Source: Mitsuokella multacida DSM 20544 | GTDB lineage: Bacteria > Bacillota > Negativicutes > Selenomonadales > Selenomonadaceae | DNA: 64,000 bases | Reading direction: 5' to 3' | NCBI RefSeq assembly: GCF_000155955.1 | Contig: NZ_GG697141.2 | Coordinates: 937,270 to 1,001,269, forward strand | Shown here: in pieces, positions 49,490 to 57,973 of the stretch | Position numbering within the stretch: position 1 is the stretch's first letter | Layout: every line of letters starts with the position of its first letter | Notes under the pieces: generated by a model | What the model saw: only the letters and a program-made list of their open reading frames with translations | Told to the model about the DNA's origin: nothing | The model's database searches: none | Made by a program: the position numbers and the translations under genes

Positions 49490-49530
49490 CTATAGATAAT
49501 TATATTAAAATATGTTATAATTATCTATAG
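49490..49530. repeat. Perfect 15-bp AT-rich palindrome upstream of tnpA
   Basis: CTATAGATAATTATA (49490-49504) and its exact complement (49516-49530) flank an 11-nt spacer. The right arm contains TATAAT, a probable tnpA -10 box. It could be a TnpA-binding or autoregulatory site near the left end of the element. Confidence 0.7.
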
Positions 49531-49548
49531 AAGGGAGGTGAGCCCCAT

Positions 49549-50166
49549 ATGTTTGCTAAAGATGTTCTTCGTGTCTTGCAGGTTTCTAGGCCAACGCTCA
49601 CGAAATACGTCAAGACAGGGATTATTCGTGTCCACGTTATGCCCAATGGCCACTATGACTACAATGAGGAAGATGTCTACAAGTTCCTCAACAAGGATGT
49701 GAAGCGTAAGACTTACATCTATGCCCGCGTCGCTACGCCCAAGCAGAAACCTGACCTCAAGAACCAGATTCAGTTGCTCAAGCAGTTCTGCTTTGCAAAC
49801 GGCTACACCATCAACGGCGTATTCTCGGATATCGCCAGTGGTATCAGCTTCGAGAAGCGGAAGGGCTTTTTTGACCTGTTGGACGATGTCCTTGCCGGGC
49901 GCGTCGAGCGTGTGGTCGTGACCTATAAGGACAGGCTTGCACGTGTCGGCTATGACTTATTCTACTATCTGTTCCAGAAGTACAACTGTGAGATTGTCGT
50001 CATGAGCGAAGTCGGGTCCGAAAAACTTGACTCGCAGGAAGTATTCGAGGATACCGTAAGCCTGTTGCATTGCTACTCCATGAAGTTGTATGAAAGCCGC
50101 AGGAGACTGCGGAAGATCAAGGAGGCGATAGAGGATGATGAAACGAGTGGAACACCACCGACTTAA
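49549..50166 (+). CDS. tnpA: IS607-family serine recombinase TnpA with catalytic Ser replaced by Ala
   Basis: Residues 1-50 form a MerR-like helix-turn-helix (VLRVLQVSRPTLTKYVKTG); residues 55-190 are a resolvase domain. The canonical YARVS(S/T)PKQ motif reads YARVATPKQ here. Ala62 (codon GCT at 49732-49734) stands where the nucleophilic Ser is expected (Ser10 of gamma-delta resolvase). The other active-site residues, including KDRLARVG, are intact, as is the rest of the frame. AAGGGAGGTG precedes the ATG. The tnpB start overlaps its end by 32 nt. Recombination activity is doubtful. Confidence 0.88.
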   Translation: MFAKDVLRVLQVSRPTLTKYVKTGIIRVHVMPNGHYDYNEEDVYKFLNKDVKRKTYIYARVATPKQKPDLKNQIQLLKQFCFANGYTINGVFSDIASGISFEKRKGFFDLLDDVLAGRVERVVVTYKDRLARVGYDLFYYLFQKYNCEIVVMSEVGSEKLDSQEVFEDTVSLLHCYSMKLYESRRRLRKIKEAIEDDETSGTPPT

Positions 50167-51391
50167 ACCTTCTTCACCGTTCTACACCATGCTGCGCGAA
50201 TTCTGTCATCGTTCCAAGAACCTGTACAACCACGGCAACTACCTGATTCGTCAAACATTCATTGAAGATGGCAAATGGCTGCGCTACGGCGAAGTCGACC
50301 GTTTGCTGAAGGCTGACGCAGAGTACCCCGACTATCGGGAGATGCCGACGGCGCAGACAGCGCAGCAGACTCTCCGACTGCTGGATAAGAACTGGGCTTC
50401 GTTCTTCGCAGCCATCAAGGACTGGAAAGCACATCCCGAGAAGTACAAGGGACGGCCAAAACTGCCGAAGTACAAGCCGAAGAATGGCTATTTCCCGCTG
50501 GTGTTGACGAATCAGAACTGCAAGCTCAAGGACGGAGTCATCCGTTTTCCAAGAGTCTTTCAAGGGTTCACGGTAAAGGCCATCTTCGCCAGTCAACCAG
50601 ATGCTGTGTTCAATCAAGCACGCATCATCCCGCATGGTGGTGAGATTGATCTGGAGCTCGTCTATGAGTTGCCGGAAGTCGAGGAGAAAGCCGACAATGG
50701 AAAGTATGCCGCCATCGATATCGGCGTCGACAATCTCGCGGCACTGGCCTGGAACACAGGCGAACGACCTGTCCTGCTCAAGGGGACGCCGCTCAAGTCA
50801 GTCAACCAATACTACAACAAGCAGATGGCTAAGCGCAGGAGCATCTGTGAGCTGATGAATGGACGCCATTCATCCAAGCGAATCGCGCGGCTCACAGCGA
50901 AGCGGAACCGCAAGGTCGAGGATTATCTGCACAAAGCAAGTCGCAAGGTCATTGACTTGTGCGCGGAGCAGGATGTGTCGGTACTGGTCGTCGGCAAGAA
51001 TAAGGGCTGGAAACAGAAAGCAAATCTTGGCCGCAGGGTCAACCAGAGTTTCGTGCAGCTGCCTTTCGCCCGCTTCCTCCAGATGCTCCAGTACAAGGCC
51101 GAATCAATCGGCATGAAGGTCGTGCTGACGGAAGAAAGCTACACGAGTGGCACTTCATTCTTGGATGGCGAGGCTCCAACCAAGGATCGCTATGACAAAT
51201 CACGCCGTGTTTATCGTGGCCTGTTCCAAGCAAACGATGGCCGGAAAATCAATGCCGACGTCAATGGCGCCTACCAGATCATGCGAAAAGTATTCCCGAA
51301 TGTGAATGCAGACGGGATAGAGGGTGTAGCGTTACGCCCCGCTGTAGTAGCCCTTTCGATGAGCGCTCGTTGCGGCTCCGGCTGCGCTTGA
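50135..51391 (+). CDS. tnpB: TnpB (OrfB) RNA-guided nuclease-type protein of the IS607 element
   Basis: The 418-aa protein has a helical N-terminal part (HRLKPSSPFYTMLREFCHRS) and a RuvC domain. The catalytic acids are all present: Asp in YAAIDIGVDNLAAL, Glu in VVLTEESYTSGTSF and Asp in INADVNGAYQI. The zinc-ribbon cysteines found in many TnpBs are absent, as in the clade with SYTSxxSFLDG. TnpB proteins cut DNA using a guide RNA transcribed from the element's right end, which here would overlap the last part of this gene and the AT-rich tail to 51470. The start at 50135 (or 50138) follows GGAGG. Confidence 0.9.
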   Translation: MMKRVEHHRLKPSSPFYTMLREFCHRSKNLYNHGNYLIRQTFIEDGKWLRYGEVDRLLKADAEYPDYREMPTAQTAQQTLRLLDKNWASFFAAIKDWKAHPEKYKGRPKLPKYKPKNGYFPLVLTNQNCKLKDGVIRFPRVFQGFTVKAIFASQPDAVFNQARIIPHGGEIDLELVYELPEVEEKADNGKYAAIDIGVDNLAALAWNTGERPVLLKGTPLKSVNQYYNKQMAKRRSICELMNGRHSSKRIARLTAKRNRKVEDYLHKASRKVIDLCAEQDVSVLVVGKNKGWKQKANLGRRVNQSFVQLPFARFLQMLQYKAESIGMKVVLTEESYTSGTSFLDGEAPTKDRYDKSRRVYRGLFQANDGRKINADVNGAYQIMRKVFPNVNADGIEGVALRPAVVALSMSARCGSGCA

Positions 51392-51479
51392 TGCGAGAAA
51401 GAGTGAACAGCGAAATTTATTAAAAATATAAATATTATTATTTGGTATTTATAATAAATATAACGTGGGGAAAATACAG

Positions 51480-53111
51480 ATGAATGTTGCAGATAAAGTC
51501 GTCTATCAGATTTACCCGAAGTCGTTTCAGGATTCGAACGGCGGTGGTTGGGGCGATCTCAACGGCATCAGGAACCGACTCGACTACCTCGCTGATCTCG
51601 GCGTCGACTTCCTGTGGCTCACGCCGTTCTTCCCGTCGCCGCAGCGCGACAATGGCTACGACGTCGCCGACTATCGCGCGGTCGACCCGCGCTTCGGCAC
51701 GATGGAAGACCTCGAGGCGCTGATCGCAGAGGCTGCGGCGCATGGCATCGGCCTGATGTTCGACATGGTCTTCAACCACACCTCGACGGCGCACGAGTGG
51801 TTCCAGAAGGCGCTGAAGGGCGATGAGAAGTATATGAAGTACTACATCTTCCGCGAAGGAGCACCGGACGCGCCGCCGACGAACTGGCAGTCGAAGTTCG
51901 GCGGTTCGGCCTGGAAGTACGTGCCCGAGCTCGGCAAGTGGTACCTGCACCTCTTCGACGTCACGCAGGCCGACCTCAACTGGGAGAATCCGGAAGTGCG
52001 CGAGGAGCTCAAGGCCATCCTGCGCTTCTGGAAGGAAAAGGGCATCAAGGGCTTCCGCTTCGACGTCGTCAACCTCATCTCGAAAGGCGATTTCGTCGAC
52101 GATGCGGAGGGCGATGGCCGCCGCTTCTACACGGACGGCCCGCATGTGCACGAATACCTCAAGGAGCTCGTGCACGACAGCGGCATCGAGGGCATGGTGA
52201 CGGTCGGCGAGATGAGCTCGACGACGATTGCGAACTGCATCCGCTACACGAATCCCCATGAGCACGAGCTCTCGATGACGTTTTCCTTCCACCACCTCAA
52301 GGCCGACTACAAGAACGGCGACAAGTGGTCATTGATGGCGCCCGACATCCACAAGCTCAAGGAGATCTTTGCCTCGTGGCAGGAGGGCATGGCCGCAGGC
52401 GGCGGCTGGAATGCCGTCTTCTGGTGCAACCACGACCAGCCGCGCATCGTCTCGCGCTTCGGCGATACGGACTGCTACTGGAAGGAGTCGGCAAAGATGC
52501 TCGCCGCCGCGATTCATCTCATGCGCGGCACGCCCTACATCTACCAGGGTGAGGAGATCGGCATGACGAATGCCGACTTCGCGGACATAGCCGACTACCG
52601 CGACGTCGAAAGCATCAACTACCACGGCATCCTGCGCGAGTCGGGACTGTCGGAGGTGGAGACGATGAAGGTCATCGAAGCGCGTTCGCGCGACAACGGC
52701 CGCACGCCGATGCAGTGGACGGCAGGCGAGTCGGCCGGCTTCACCTCGGGCACGCCGTGGCTCGGCGTCAACCGTAACCACACTTCCATCAACGTCGAGT
52801 GCGAGCAGCAGGATACGGACTCCATCCTCGCCTTCTACCGCGAGCTCATCGCACTGCGCAAGAAGCACCGCATCATCGCAGAGGGCTCCATCCATTTCCT
52901 CGCGCGCGAGAACGATGATGTGCTTGCCTATGAGCGCGAGCTTGCGGGTGAGCATCTGCTCGTGCTCTGCAACTTCCGTCCGACTGACGTTCCGATGCCA
53001 GAACTGCCCGCAGTCGGCGCGAAAGCGGGCGAGAAGCTCATCGGCAATTACCCGGGCATCAAAGAGATGCTCCGCCCATATGAAGTCATCGCTCTTTGTT
53101 ACAAGGTGTGA
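51480..53111 (+). CDS. treC: Trehalose-6-phosphate hydrolase (alpha,alpha-phosphotrehalase)
   Basis: A GH13 enzyme of 543 aa that splits trehalose-6-phosphate into glucose and glucose-6-phosphate. It opens VVYQIYPKSFQDSNGGGWGD, then LFLWLTPFF-like VDFLWLTPFFPSPQ, and has the catalytic Asp in FRFDVVN, the acid Glu in VGEMSS and the transition-state Asp in NHDQPR. PPTNWQSKFGGSAWKY separates TreC from other oligo-glucosidases. ATG 51480 is preferred by homology; GTG 51465 is in frame. The natural promoter lies 2.1 kb upstream beyond the IS607-type element, so expression may be altered. No PTS trehalose transporter gene is adjacent. Confidence 0.9.
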   Translation: MNVADKVVYQIYPKSFQDSNGGGWGDLNGIRNRLDYLADLGVDFLWLTPFFPSPQRDNGYDVADYRAVDPRFGTMEDLEALIAEAAAHGIGLMFDMVFNHTSTAHEWFQKALKGDEKYMKYYIFREGAPDAPPTNWQSKFGGSAWKYVPELGKWYLHLFDVTQADLNWENPEVREELKAILRFWKEKGIKGFRFDVVNLISKGDFVDDAEGDGRRFYTDGPHVHEYLKELVHDSGIEGMVTVGEMSSTTIANCIRYTNPHEHELSMTFSFHHLKADYKNGDKWSLMAPDIHKLKEIFASWQEGMAAGGGWNAVFWCNHDQPRIVSRFGDTDCYWKESAKMLAAAIHLMRGTPYIYQGEEIGMTNADFADIADYRDVESINYHGILRESGLSEVETMKVIEARSRDNGRTPMQWTAGESAGFTSGTPWLGVNRNHTSINVECEQQDTDSILAFYRELIALRKKHRIIAEGSIHFLARENDDVLAYERELAGEHLLVLCNFRPTDVPMPELPAVGAKAGEKLIGNYPGIKEMLRPYEVIALCYKV

Positions 53112-53117
53112 TGGCAT

Positions 53118-53155
53118 AAAAAATCAGCTCCATCTGAGATCGGAGCTGATTTTTT
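53118..53155. terminator. Bidirectional terminator between treC and the EAL/GGDEF gene
   Basis: AAAAAATCAGCTCC and GGAGCTGATTTTTT form a 14-bp stem with a 10-nt loop, with A and T runs on both sides. Confidence 0.9.
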
Positions 53156-53164
53156 GTTTTTATC

Positions 53165-56100
53165 TCAGTCGTCGTCGCGGCGCATGTGCTTGCGCTTCTT
53201 GTCGGAATACATCCGCTCGTCAGCCTGATGGATAATCCCTTCAAGGTCGTGGAAAGGCGCGAGGCAGAGGACGTAGCCGATGGCGGCACTGCAGCGATGC
53301 GTCTCCATGCTCTGCTCCATGTGGTCGATGATGGTGATGGCCTCCTCGTCGTTGCTGCACGGCATGAGCACGAGGAATTCATCGCCGCCGAGGCGGAAGA
53401 CATGGTTCTTGCCGGCAACATTCGAGAGGACGTAGGCGATGGTCTGTATGAGCAGGTCGCCGCGCGCATGGCCGAAGGTGTCGTTCATCTTCTTAAGCCC
53501 GTTGACGTCGACGAAGATGACGGCGTACATCGTGCCGGGGCGCAGGCACTTGTCGATAAAATTATTGAGGGCGCGTCGGTTGCCGATGCCCGTGAGCTGG
53601 TCGATTGTGCTGATCTCGTGCAGTTTCTGGATGTTGTTGCGGTTGCGCATCATGATGGAGGTGACGCGCAGGATGGTGTGCAGCGGCTTGGCGATGGCGG
53701 CGAACTCCTCTTTGGTCGGATCGATGATGGCGATGTAACCGAGGGAGCGGTGCTCGATCATGAGCTGGCCAATGGCATAGCGCTCGAGTTCTCCTTGGTG
53801 GATCGTCGCCAGCTCGGGGTGGCGCTCCTGATAGGCTGCGGCATTGTCGATGAGCAGGACGGAGCTTCTGTGGAATGCATCGTAGAACGGCTTGTTCTCG
53901 AGAATGGTGGTGTGCTGCAGGCGCTGGCGCAGTGGTGCGCAATCTTCCGCGTGCCATTCGTACGTGCAGCTCAGGTGGAAGCCGTCGGCCTCTTCTTCCA
54001 TCAGGATGATGTGCGCGGCGGCGAGCGTGCGGCCGAGTTTCTCCATCATGCGCTGGATGCCGACATTCGGGTCTTCCTCCTGTATGGCGAGGCTCGTGAT
54101 GTCATTGATGGAGATGTCGGTCTGTTCTGTCGTCCTGCTGCCTTGGTTGTTGGCAATCATGCGCTCGACATCAAGGCTGTCGGAGAAGATGCAGTTGCGG
54201 TTGTTCCAGGAGATCATCGTCTCCCAGATGAGGTAATCCTTGCTGGTGTGCGGCGAGTGGAACTGCCGGAAGTGGAAGCGGTCGCGGCGCAGCTGTTCCT
54301 TCGGGCAGGCCGTGCACGGCGAAGAGAGGCCGGCAATCAGGGCGTAGCACTTCTGGCCTGCGTACTGGTAGTCGGCCGGCAGATGACAGCTGCGGAGTGC
54401 GCAGAGATTGACGTAGAGCAGGTTGTAGGTCTCCGGGTCGGCGATGTAGATGAGCCAGTTGAGATGGTCGAATTTCTCGATGTCGAAGGGAATCTGGTCG
54501 CCGAGTGTGCCTGTGATGCCGAAGGACGGCAGGTAGTCGAGGCAGCGCGAGGAGAGGATCTTGAGGAATTCATCGGAACTGCGGGCCTCTGCACCGGATT
54601 CGAGGGCGTAGCGCATCGAGAGATGACAGGTGACGCCATCGATCTCCTTGATGGCGGTGAGTTCGGCCTTGACCTGCTCGATGAAGGTGCGCATGGCACC
54701 GACGGTCTGTCCCTTGAGGAACAGCACGAAGACGCCGCTGCCCGTATGGACACAAACTGTGGCGGCGGGCAGGTTCTTCCTGATGACCGTGCAGATGCGG
54801 AGCAGTACTGCGCGCTCGACTGCGGGACCGTAGCGCTTGCTGAGTGAGGCAAATTCCGGCACGACGAACATGGCGCCGACGTAGCCGACCTGGTTAAGCC
54901 GCAGGTTGTCGGCAAACTCGACGCTCGTGAGGAGCATGCCGCGGTAGTTGTAGAAGCCCGTCTCTTCGTCGACGAGGTAGAGCCTGCGCTGCAGTTCGTG
55001 GTAGCTGCGCTCTTCCTCGACGTCGCGGAACTCGCCGAGCAGGCCGACAATCTCGGATTTCTGGTAGATGGGGTACTTCGAGAAGGAGATGGCGTGCTGG
55101 CGGCCGCGCGCAATGCAGAGGCCATGGCCGTCGTGGATGGGCTCGCCCTTCTTGAGGATGCGTTTCTCTGCCTGGTCCATGTAGGAGTCGGAGAGATGCC
55201 AGCCGAGGTCGCGGTCGGTCTTGCCGAGGAGCTCTGTGATGTTCTGGATGCCGTAGTAGCGCAGAAATGCAGGACTCGCGCCGCAGAAGCGGCCCTCTTT
55301 GTCCTTCCAGAAGAGCTTGCGGTGCGAGAACTGCGTCAGTGTCCGCCAGAGCGTCGCGTCTGTGATCTGACTCTCTTGGCTGCCGGGCTGGCTCGTGAAG
55401 CCGTAAGAGGCCATGACGGTGTTGATGAGCTTGTCGCGATCGGGCAACTCCTCGAAGACGAAGTCGCGCAGGCAGAGCAGCTGGCAGGGCCTGCCCTCAT
55501 AGCGGAATGCCGTGAGGCTGAAATTCTTCCAATGGTAGCCGCCATTTGGCATCTTGACCCGGAAGAGGTCGAAGCGCGTGGCGCAGATATCATTCCTGCT
55601 GATGCTGGTGAGGCGGTGGATGTAGTGCAGGAAGCGCGTGTGGTCGTCCGGATGGATGTGCAGATTGGCGAAATTCATGAAGGCCGCCATGATGCCGTGC
55701 ATACGCGCGCCGGCCTTTATGGTCGACACGCTTGCCGTGATGACCTCGATGCGGTTCTTCTGGATGTCGATGAGGTAGATGTCGTGGTAGAACTGCATGA
55801 GGTGGCGCATGATCTTGTCGTACTCTTCGCTCGATGACGTCAGCCGTTCCTGCGGCAGGAGCTGGAGCTCGGCGCGGTGGATGTAGAAGCTGCTCGTGCC
55901 GGCGAGGTTCTGCAGCTTGAACGGGAAGTAGTGGCCGTCGCTGAGGAAGATCTCTGTCTCGGGTGCACGGTTCCGGATGGTCGCATCGGCCAGCGCGCGC
56001 AAGCGCGACTGGATGAGCTGCGGCAGTTCGCGCATTCGCTCGTTTGCCTCTTGGATGCTGTTGATGCCGCTGAGATGCAGCGCCCTCTGGTAGCTTGTAT

Positions 56101-56998
56101 TGGCTGTGAGCAGGTGCAGGGACTGTCCATCGTCTGCGAGCAGGGCGACGGGCGTGTCGGTCACGAGATTCGTCAGGCCGACCTGGCGGAAAACCTGCTG
56201 TTCGAGCATCGATTCGAATTGCTGTGCCTGCGCCTGGACTTCCCGCAGTTGCTCGATGGCCGTGGCGTGCGGGCGGCAGACTGGGCCCTGCATTTTCTCG
56301 CAGCCGATGCGGCGCAGGAAGTCGGCTTGTTCCTTCGTGCGGACGCCCTCGGCAGCCGTGTGGATGCCGAGCGTCTTGGCCATGAGCAGGATGGAGGTCA
56401 GCAAGAGGCGGCTGCTCTTCGTGAAGTTCTCGAAGAAGACCTTGTCGAGGCTGATCTCGTCGATGGCGCAGCGCTGCAGGGCTGCGAGCGACGAATGGCC
56501 CTCGCCGAAATTGTCGAGCGTGACCGTGTAGCCACTCGCGCGCAGCTTCTGGATGGACTCTGTGAGGATGGCTTCATCGTCGACGAAGGCCGTCTCTGTG
56601 ATCTCGACCTGCAGGTAGATGTGCAGCAGCTGGTATTTCTCCATCAGATGATTGAGGACACTGGCCGGATCCGTCAGGCAGAAATCGCGCCGCGACAGGT
56701 TGATGACGACCGGCACGAGCGGCAGGCCGCACTGCTGCCGGGCGTGGAGCGCCTGGATGGCGGTCTTCGCGATGAAGTGGTCGAGCAGGTGGATCTTGTT
56801 GGTTTCTTCAAGCACGGGAATGAAGTCGCGCGGGAGGATCTCTCCACGCTCCGGATCATGCCAGCGTGCGAGCGCCTCGAACGAGCAGATCTTGTTCGTC
56901 AGGGCGCGCAAGATAGGCTCGTAGCAGACGGTGATGCAGCCGCTGCGCAGAGCCTCTTCGAAATGGTGGGCGACGTAGTCGCGTATGGTGTTGTTCAC
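53165..56998 (-). CDS. Large multidomain signalling protein: degenerate EAL, PAS-like regions, degenerate GGDEF, GAF-like region, active-type GGDEF
   Basis: About 1277 aa, no transmembrane segment seen. The N-terminal EAL domain (about 1-260) keeps FEALARW, VINLSRR and EITET. It lacks the second Asp of DDFG (DNFGEGHSS), the Lys of the LKID motif, and the second Glu of AEGVE (AEGVRT), so phosphodiesterase activity is unlikely. PAS-like segments follow (HRKLFWKDKEGRFCG near 600). A GGDEF-like domain has GSGVF in place of the motif. A Cys pattern GQKCY, then PCTACP resembles redox- or metal-linked sensor domains. The C-terminal domain has intact RLGGDEFLVLMP and should make c-di-GMP. The start is GTG at 56998 with AAAGGG upstream. 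Confidence 0.85.
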   Translation of the reverse strand: MNNTIRDYVAHHFEEALRSGCITVCYEPILRALTNKICSFEALARWHDPERGEILPRDFIPVLEETNKIHLLDHFIAKTAIQALHARQQCGLPLVPVVINLSRRDFCLTDPASVLNHLMEKYQLLHIYLQVEITETAFVDDEAILTESIQKLRASGYTVTLDNFGEGHSSLAALQRCAIDEISLDKVFFENFTKSSRLLLTSILLMAKTLGIHTAAEGVRTKEQADFLRRIGCEKMQGPVCRPHATAIEQLREVQAQAQQFESMLEQQVFRQVGLTNLVTDTPVALLADDGQSLHLLTANTSYQRALHLSGINSIQEANERMRELPQLIQSRLRALADATIRNRAPETEIFLSDGHYFPFKLQNLAGTSSFYIHRAELQLLPQERLTSSSEEYDKIMRHLMQFYHDIYLIDIQKNRIEVITASVSTIKAGARMHGIMAAFMNFANLHIHPDDHTRFLHYIHRLTSISRNDICATRFDLFRVKMPNGGYHWKNFSLTAFRYEGRPCQLLCLRDFVFEELPDRDKLINTVMASYGFTSQPGSQESQITDATLWRTLTQFSHRKLFWKDKEGRFCGASPAFLRYYGIQNITELLGKTDRDLGWHLSDSYMDQAEKRILKKGEPIHDGHGLCIARGRQHAISFSKYPIYQKSEIVGLLGEFRDVEEERSYHELQRRLYLVDEETGFYNYRGMLLTSVEFADNLRLNQVGYVGAMFVVPEFASLSKRYGPAVERAVLLRICTVIRKNLPAATVCVHTGSGVFVLFLKGQTVGAMRTFIEQVKAELTAIKEIDGVTCHLSMRYALESGAEARSSDEFLKILSSRCLDYLPSFGITGTLGDQIPFDIEKFDHLNWLIYIADPETYNLLYVNLCALRSCHLPADYQYAGQKCYALIAGLSSPCTACPKEQLRRDRFHFRQFHSPHTSKDYLIWETMISWNNRNCIFSDSLDVERMIANNQGSRTTEQTDISINDITSLAIQEEDPNVGIQRMMEKLGRTLAAAHIILMEEEADGFHLSCTYEWHAEDCAPLRQRLQHTTILENKPFYDAFHRSSVLLIDNAAAYQERHPELATIHQGELERYAIGQLMIEHRSLGYIAIIDPTKEEFAAIAKPLHTILRVTSIMMRNRNNIQKLHEISTIDQLTGIGNRRALNNFIDKCLRPGTMYAVIFVDVNGLKKMNDTFGHARGDLLIQTIAYVLSNVAGKNHVFRLGGDEFLVLMPCSNDEEAITIIDHMEQSMETHRCSAAIGYVLCLAPFHDLEGIIHQADERMYSDKKRKHMRRDDD

Positions 56999-57276
56999 TT
57001 TATATACCCTTTCCCCGATACAGGTATCATAATCGTTACCTTCATTATAACATTTTTCGGGGGGTGAGAACAATTCGCTTTATATTTTTAGCCATTGGGC
57101 GTGTTTTTTATCACAGCAGCTTTTTTTAAGACAGATGTCCTTTCTATTTCGTTTGCTATTGATTACAATAGAAACAAGAAAAAGCGATAGCACAGAGAAA
57201 AGAGTCTGACGATTGCCAACAGAGTGAACAGGGTGTCACTCCACCGGCAAGCGCCGAACAATAGGAGGAATACAGA

Positions 57277-57930
57277 ATGAAAGCAGCAGAGATCCTGGCA
57301 CATGTCGACCACACGCTCCTGAAGCAGACGGCAACCTGGGCAGATATCCAGCGCATTTGCGACGAGGCCGTGACGTACCACACGGCGACGGTCATGGTGC
57401 CGTCCGCTTATGTGCCGCGCATCGTAGCCAAGTACGGCGATGCCCTCAAGGTCGCGACGGTCGTCGGCTTCCCGAACGGCAACTGCAACACGGCGGCTAA
57501 GATTGCGGAGACGGCACAAGCCCTCGCGGATGGCGCCGAGGAGATCGACATGGTCATCAACATCGGCATGCTCAAGGCAGGCGAGACGGACTATGTGACC
57601 AAGGAAATCCGCGCACTCAAGAAACTCTGCGGCGCGCGCGTGCTCAAGGTCATCGTCGAGACATGCTTCCTGACGGAAGAGGAGATGATCGCGGCCTGCC
57701 ACTGCGTGACGGAAGGCGGCGCCGACTTCATCAAGACGTCGACGGGCTTCGGCTCGGCAGGAGCGAAGCTTTCGGACATCGAACTCTTCAAGAAGCACAT
57801 CGGACCGAACGTGCAGATGAAGGCCGCGGGCGGCATCCACACGCGCGAGGAGATGGAAGCCTTCCTCGCAGCGGGCTGCACACGCCTCGGCGCCAGCGCT
57901 GCCGTCAAGGTCCTCAAGGATGAGATTTGA
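57277..57930 (+). CDS. deoC: Deoxyribose-phosphate aldolase
   Basis: DeoC splits 2-deoxyribose-5-phosphate into acetaldehyde and glyceraldehyde-3-phosphate. In this 217-aa TIM barrel the catalytic lysines are seen in VLKVIVETCFL and FIKTSTGFG; ILAHVDHTLLK opens the protein and MKAAGGIHTREE is near the end. AGGAGG precedes the ATG. It is first in a nucleoside catabolism cluster deoC-deoB-pdp-cdd-nupC. Confidence 0.96.
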   Translation: MKAAEILAHVDHTLLKQTATWADIQRICDEAVTYHTATVMVPSAYVPRIVAKYGDALKVATVVGFPNGNCNTAAKIAETAQALADGAEEIDMVINIGMLKAGETDYVTKEIRALKKLCGARVLKVIVETCFLTEEEMIAACHCVTEGGADFIKTSTGFGSAGAKLSDIELFKKHIGPNVQMKAAGGIHTREEMEAFLAAGCTRLGASAAVKVLKDEI

Positions 57931-57973
57931 TTGTTAAAAAATCGAAAAAATCGAGTAGAAAGGAATGACAGAC

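Larger units (their letters stand above)
49451..51470 (+). mobile_element. IS607-type insertion element (tnpA + tnpB) inside the tre locus
   Basis: A serine-recombinase gene and an overlapping TnpB gene occupy an AT-richer stretch between the tre promoter and treC. IS607 elements have no terminal inverted repeats and make no target duplication, inserting at GG. The ends proposed here rest on ACAGG/G on the left and GTGG/GG on the right: joining the flanks restores a plausible leader (GGACAGGG then AAAATACAG and the treC ATG). Exact ends are uncertain by several bases. Confidence 0.7.
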
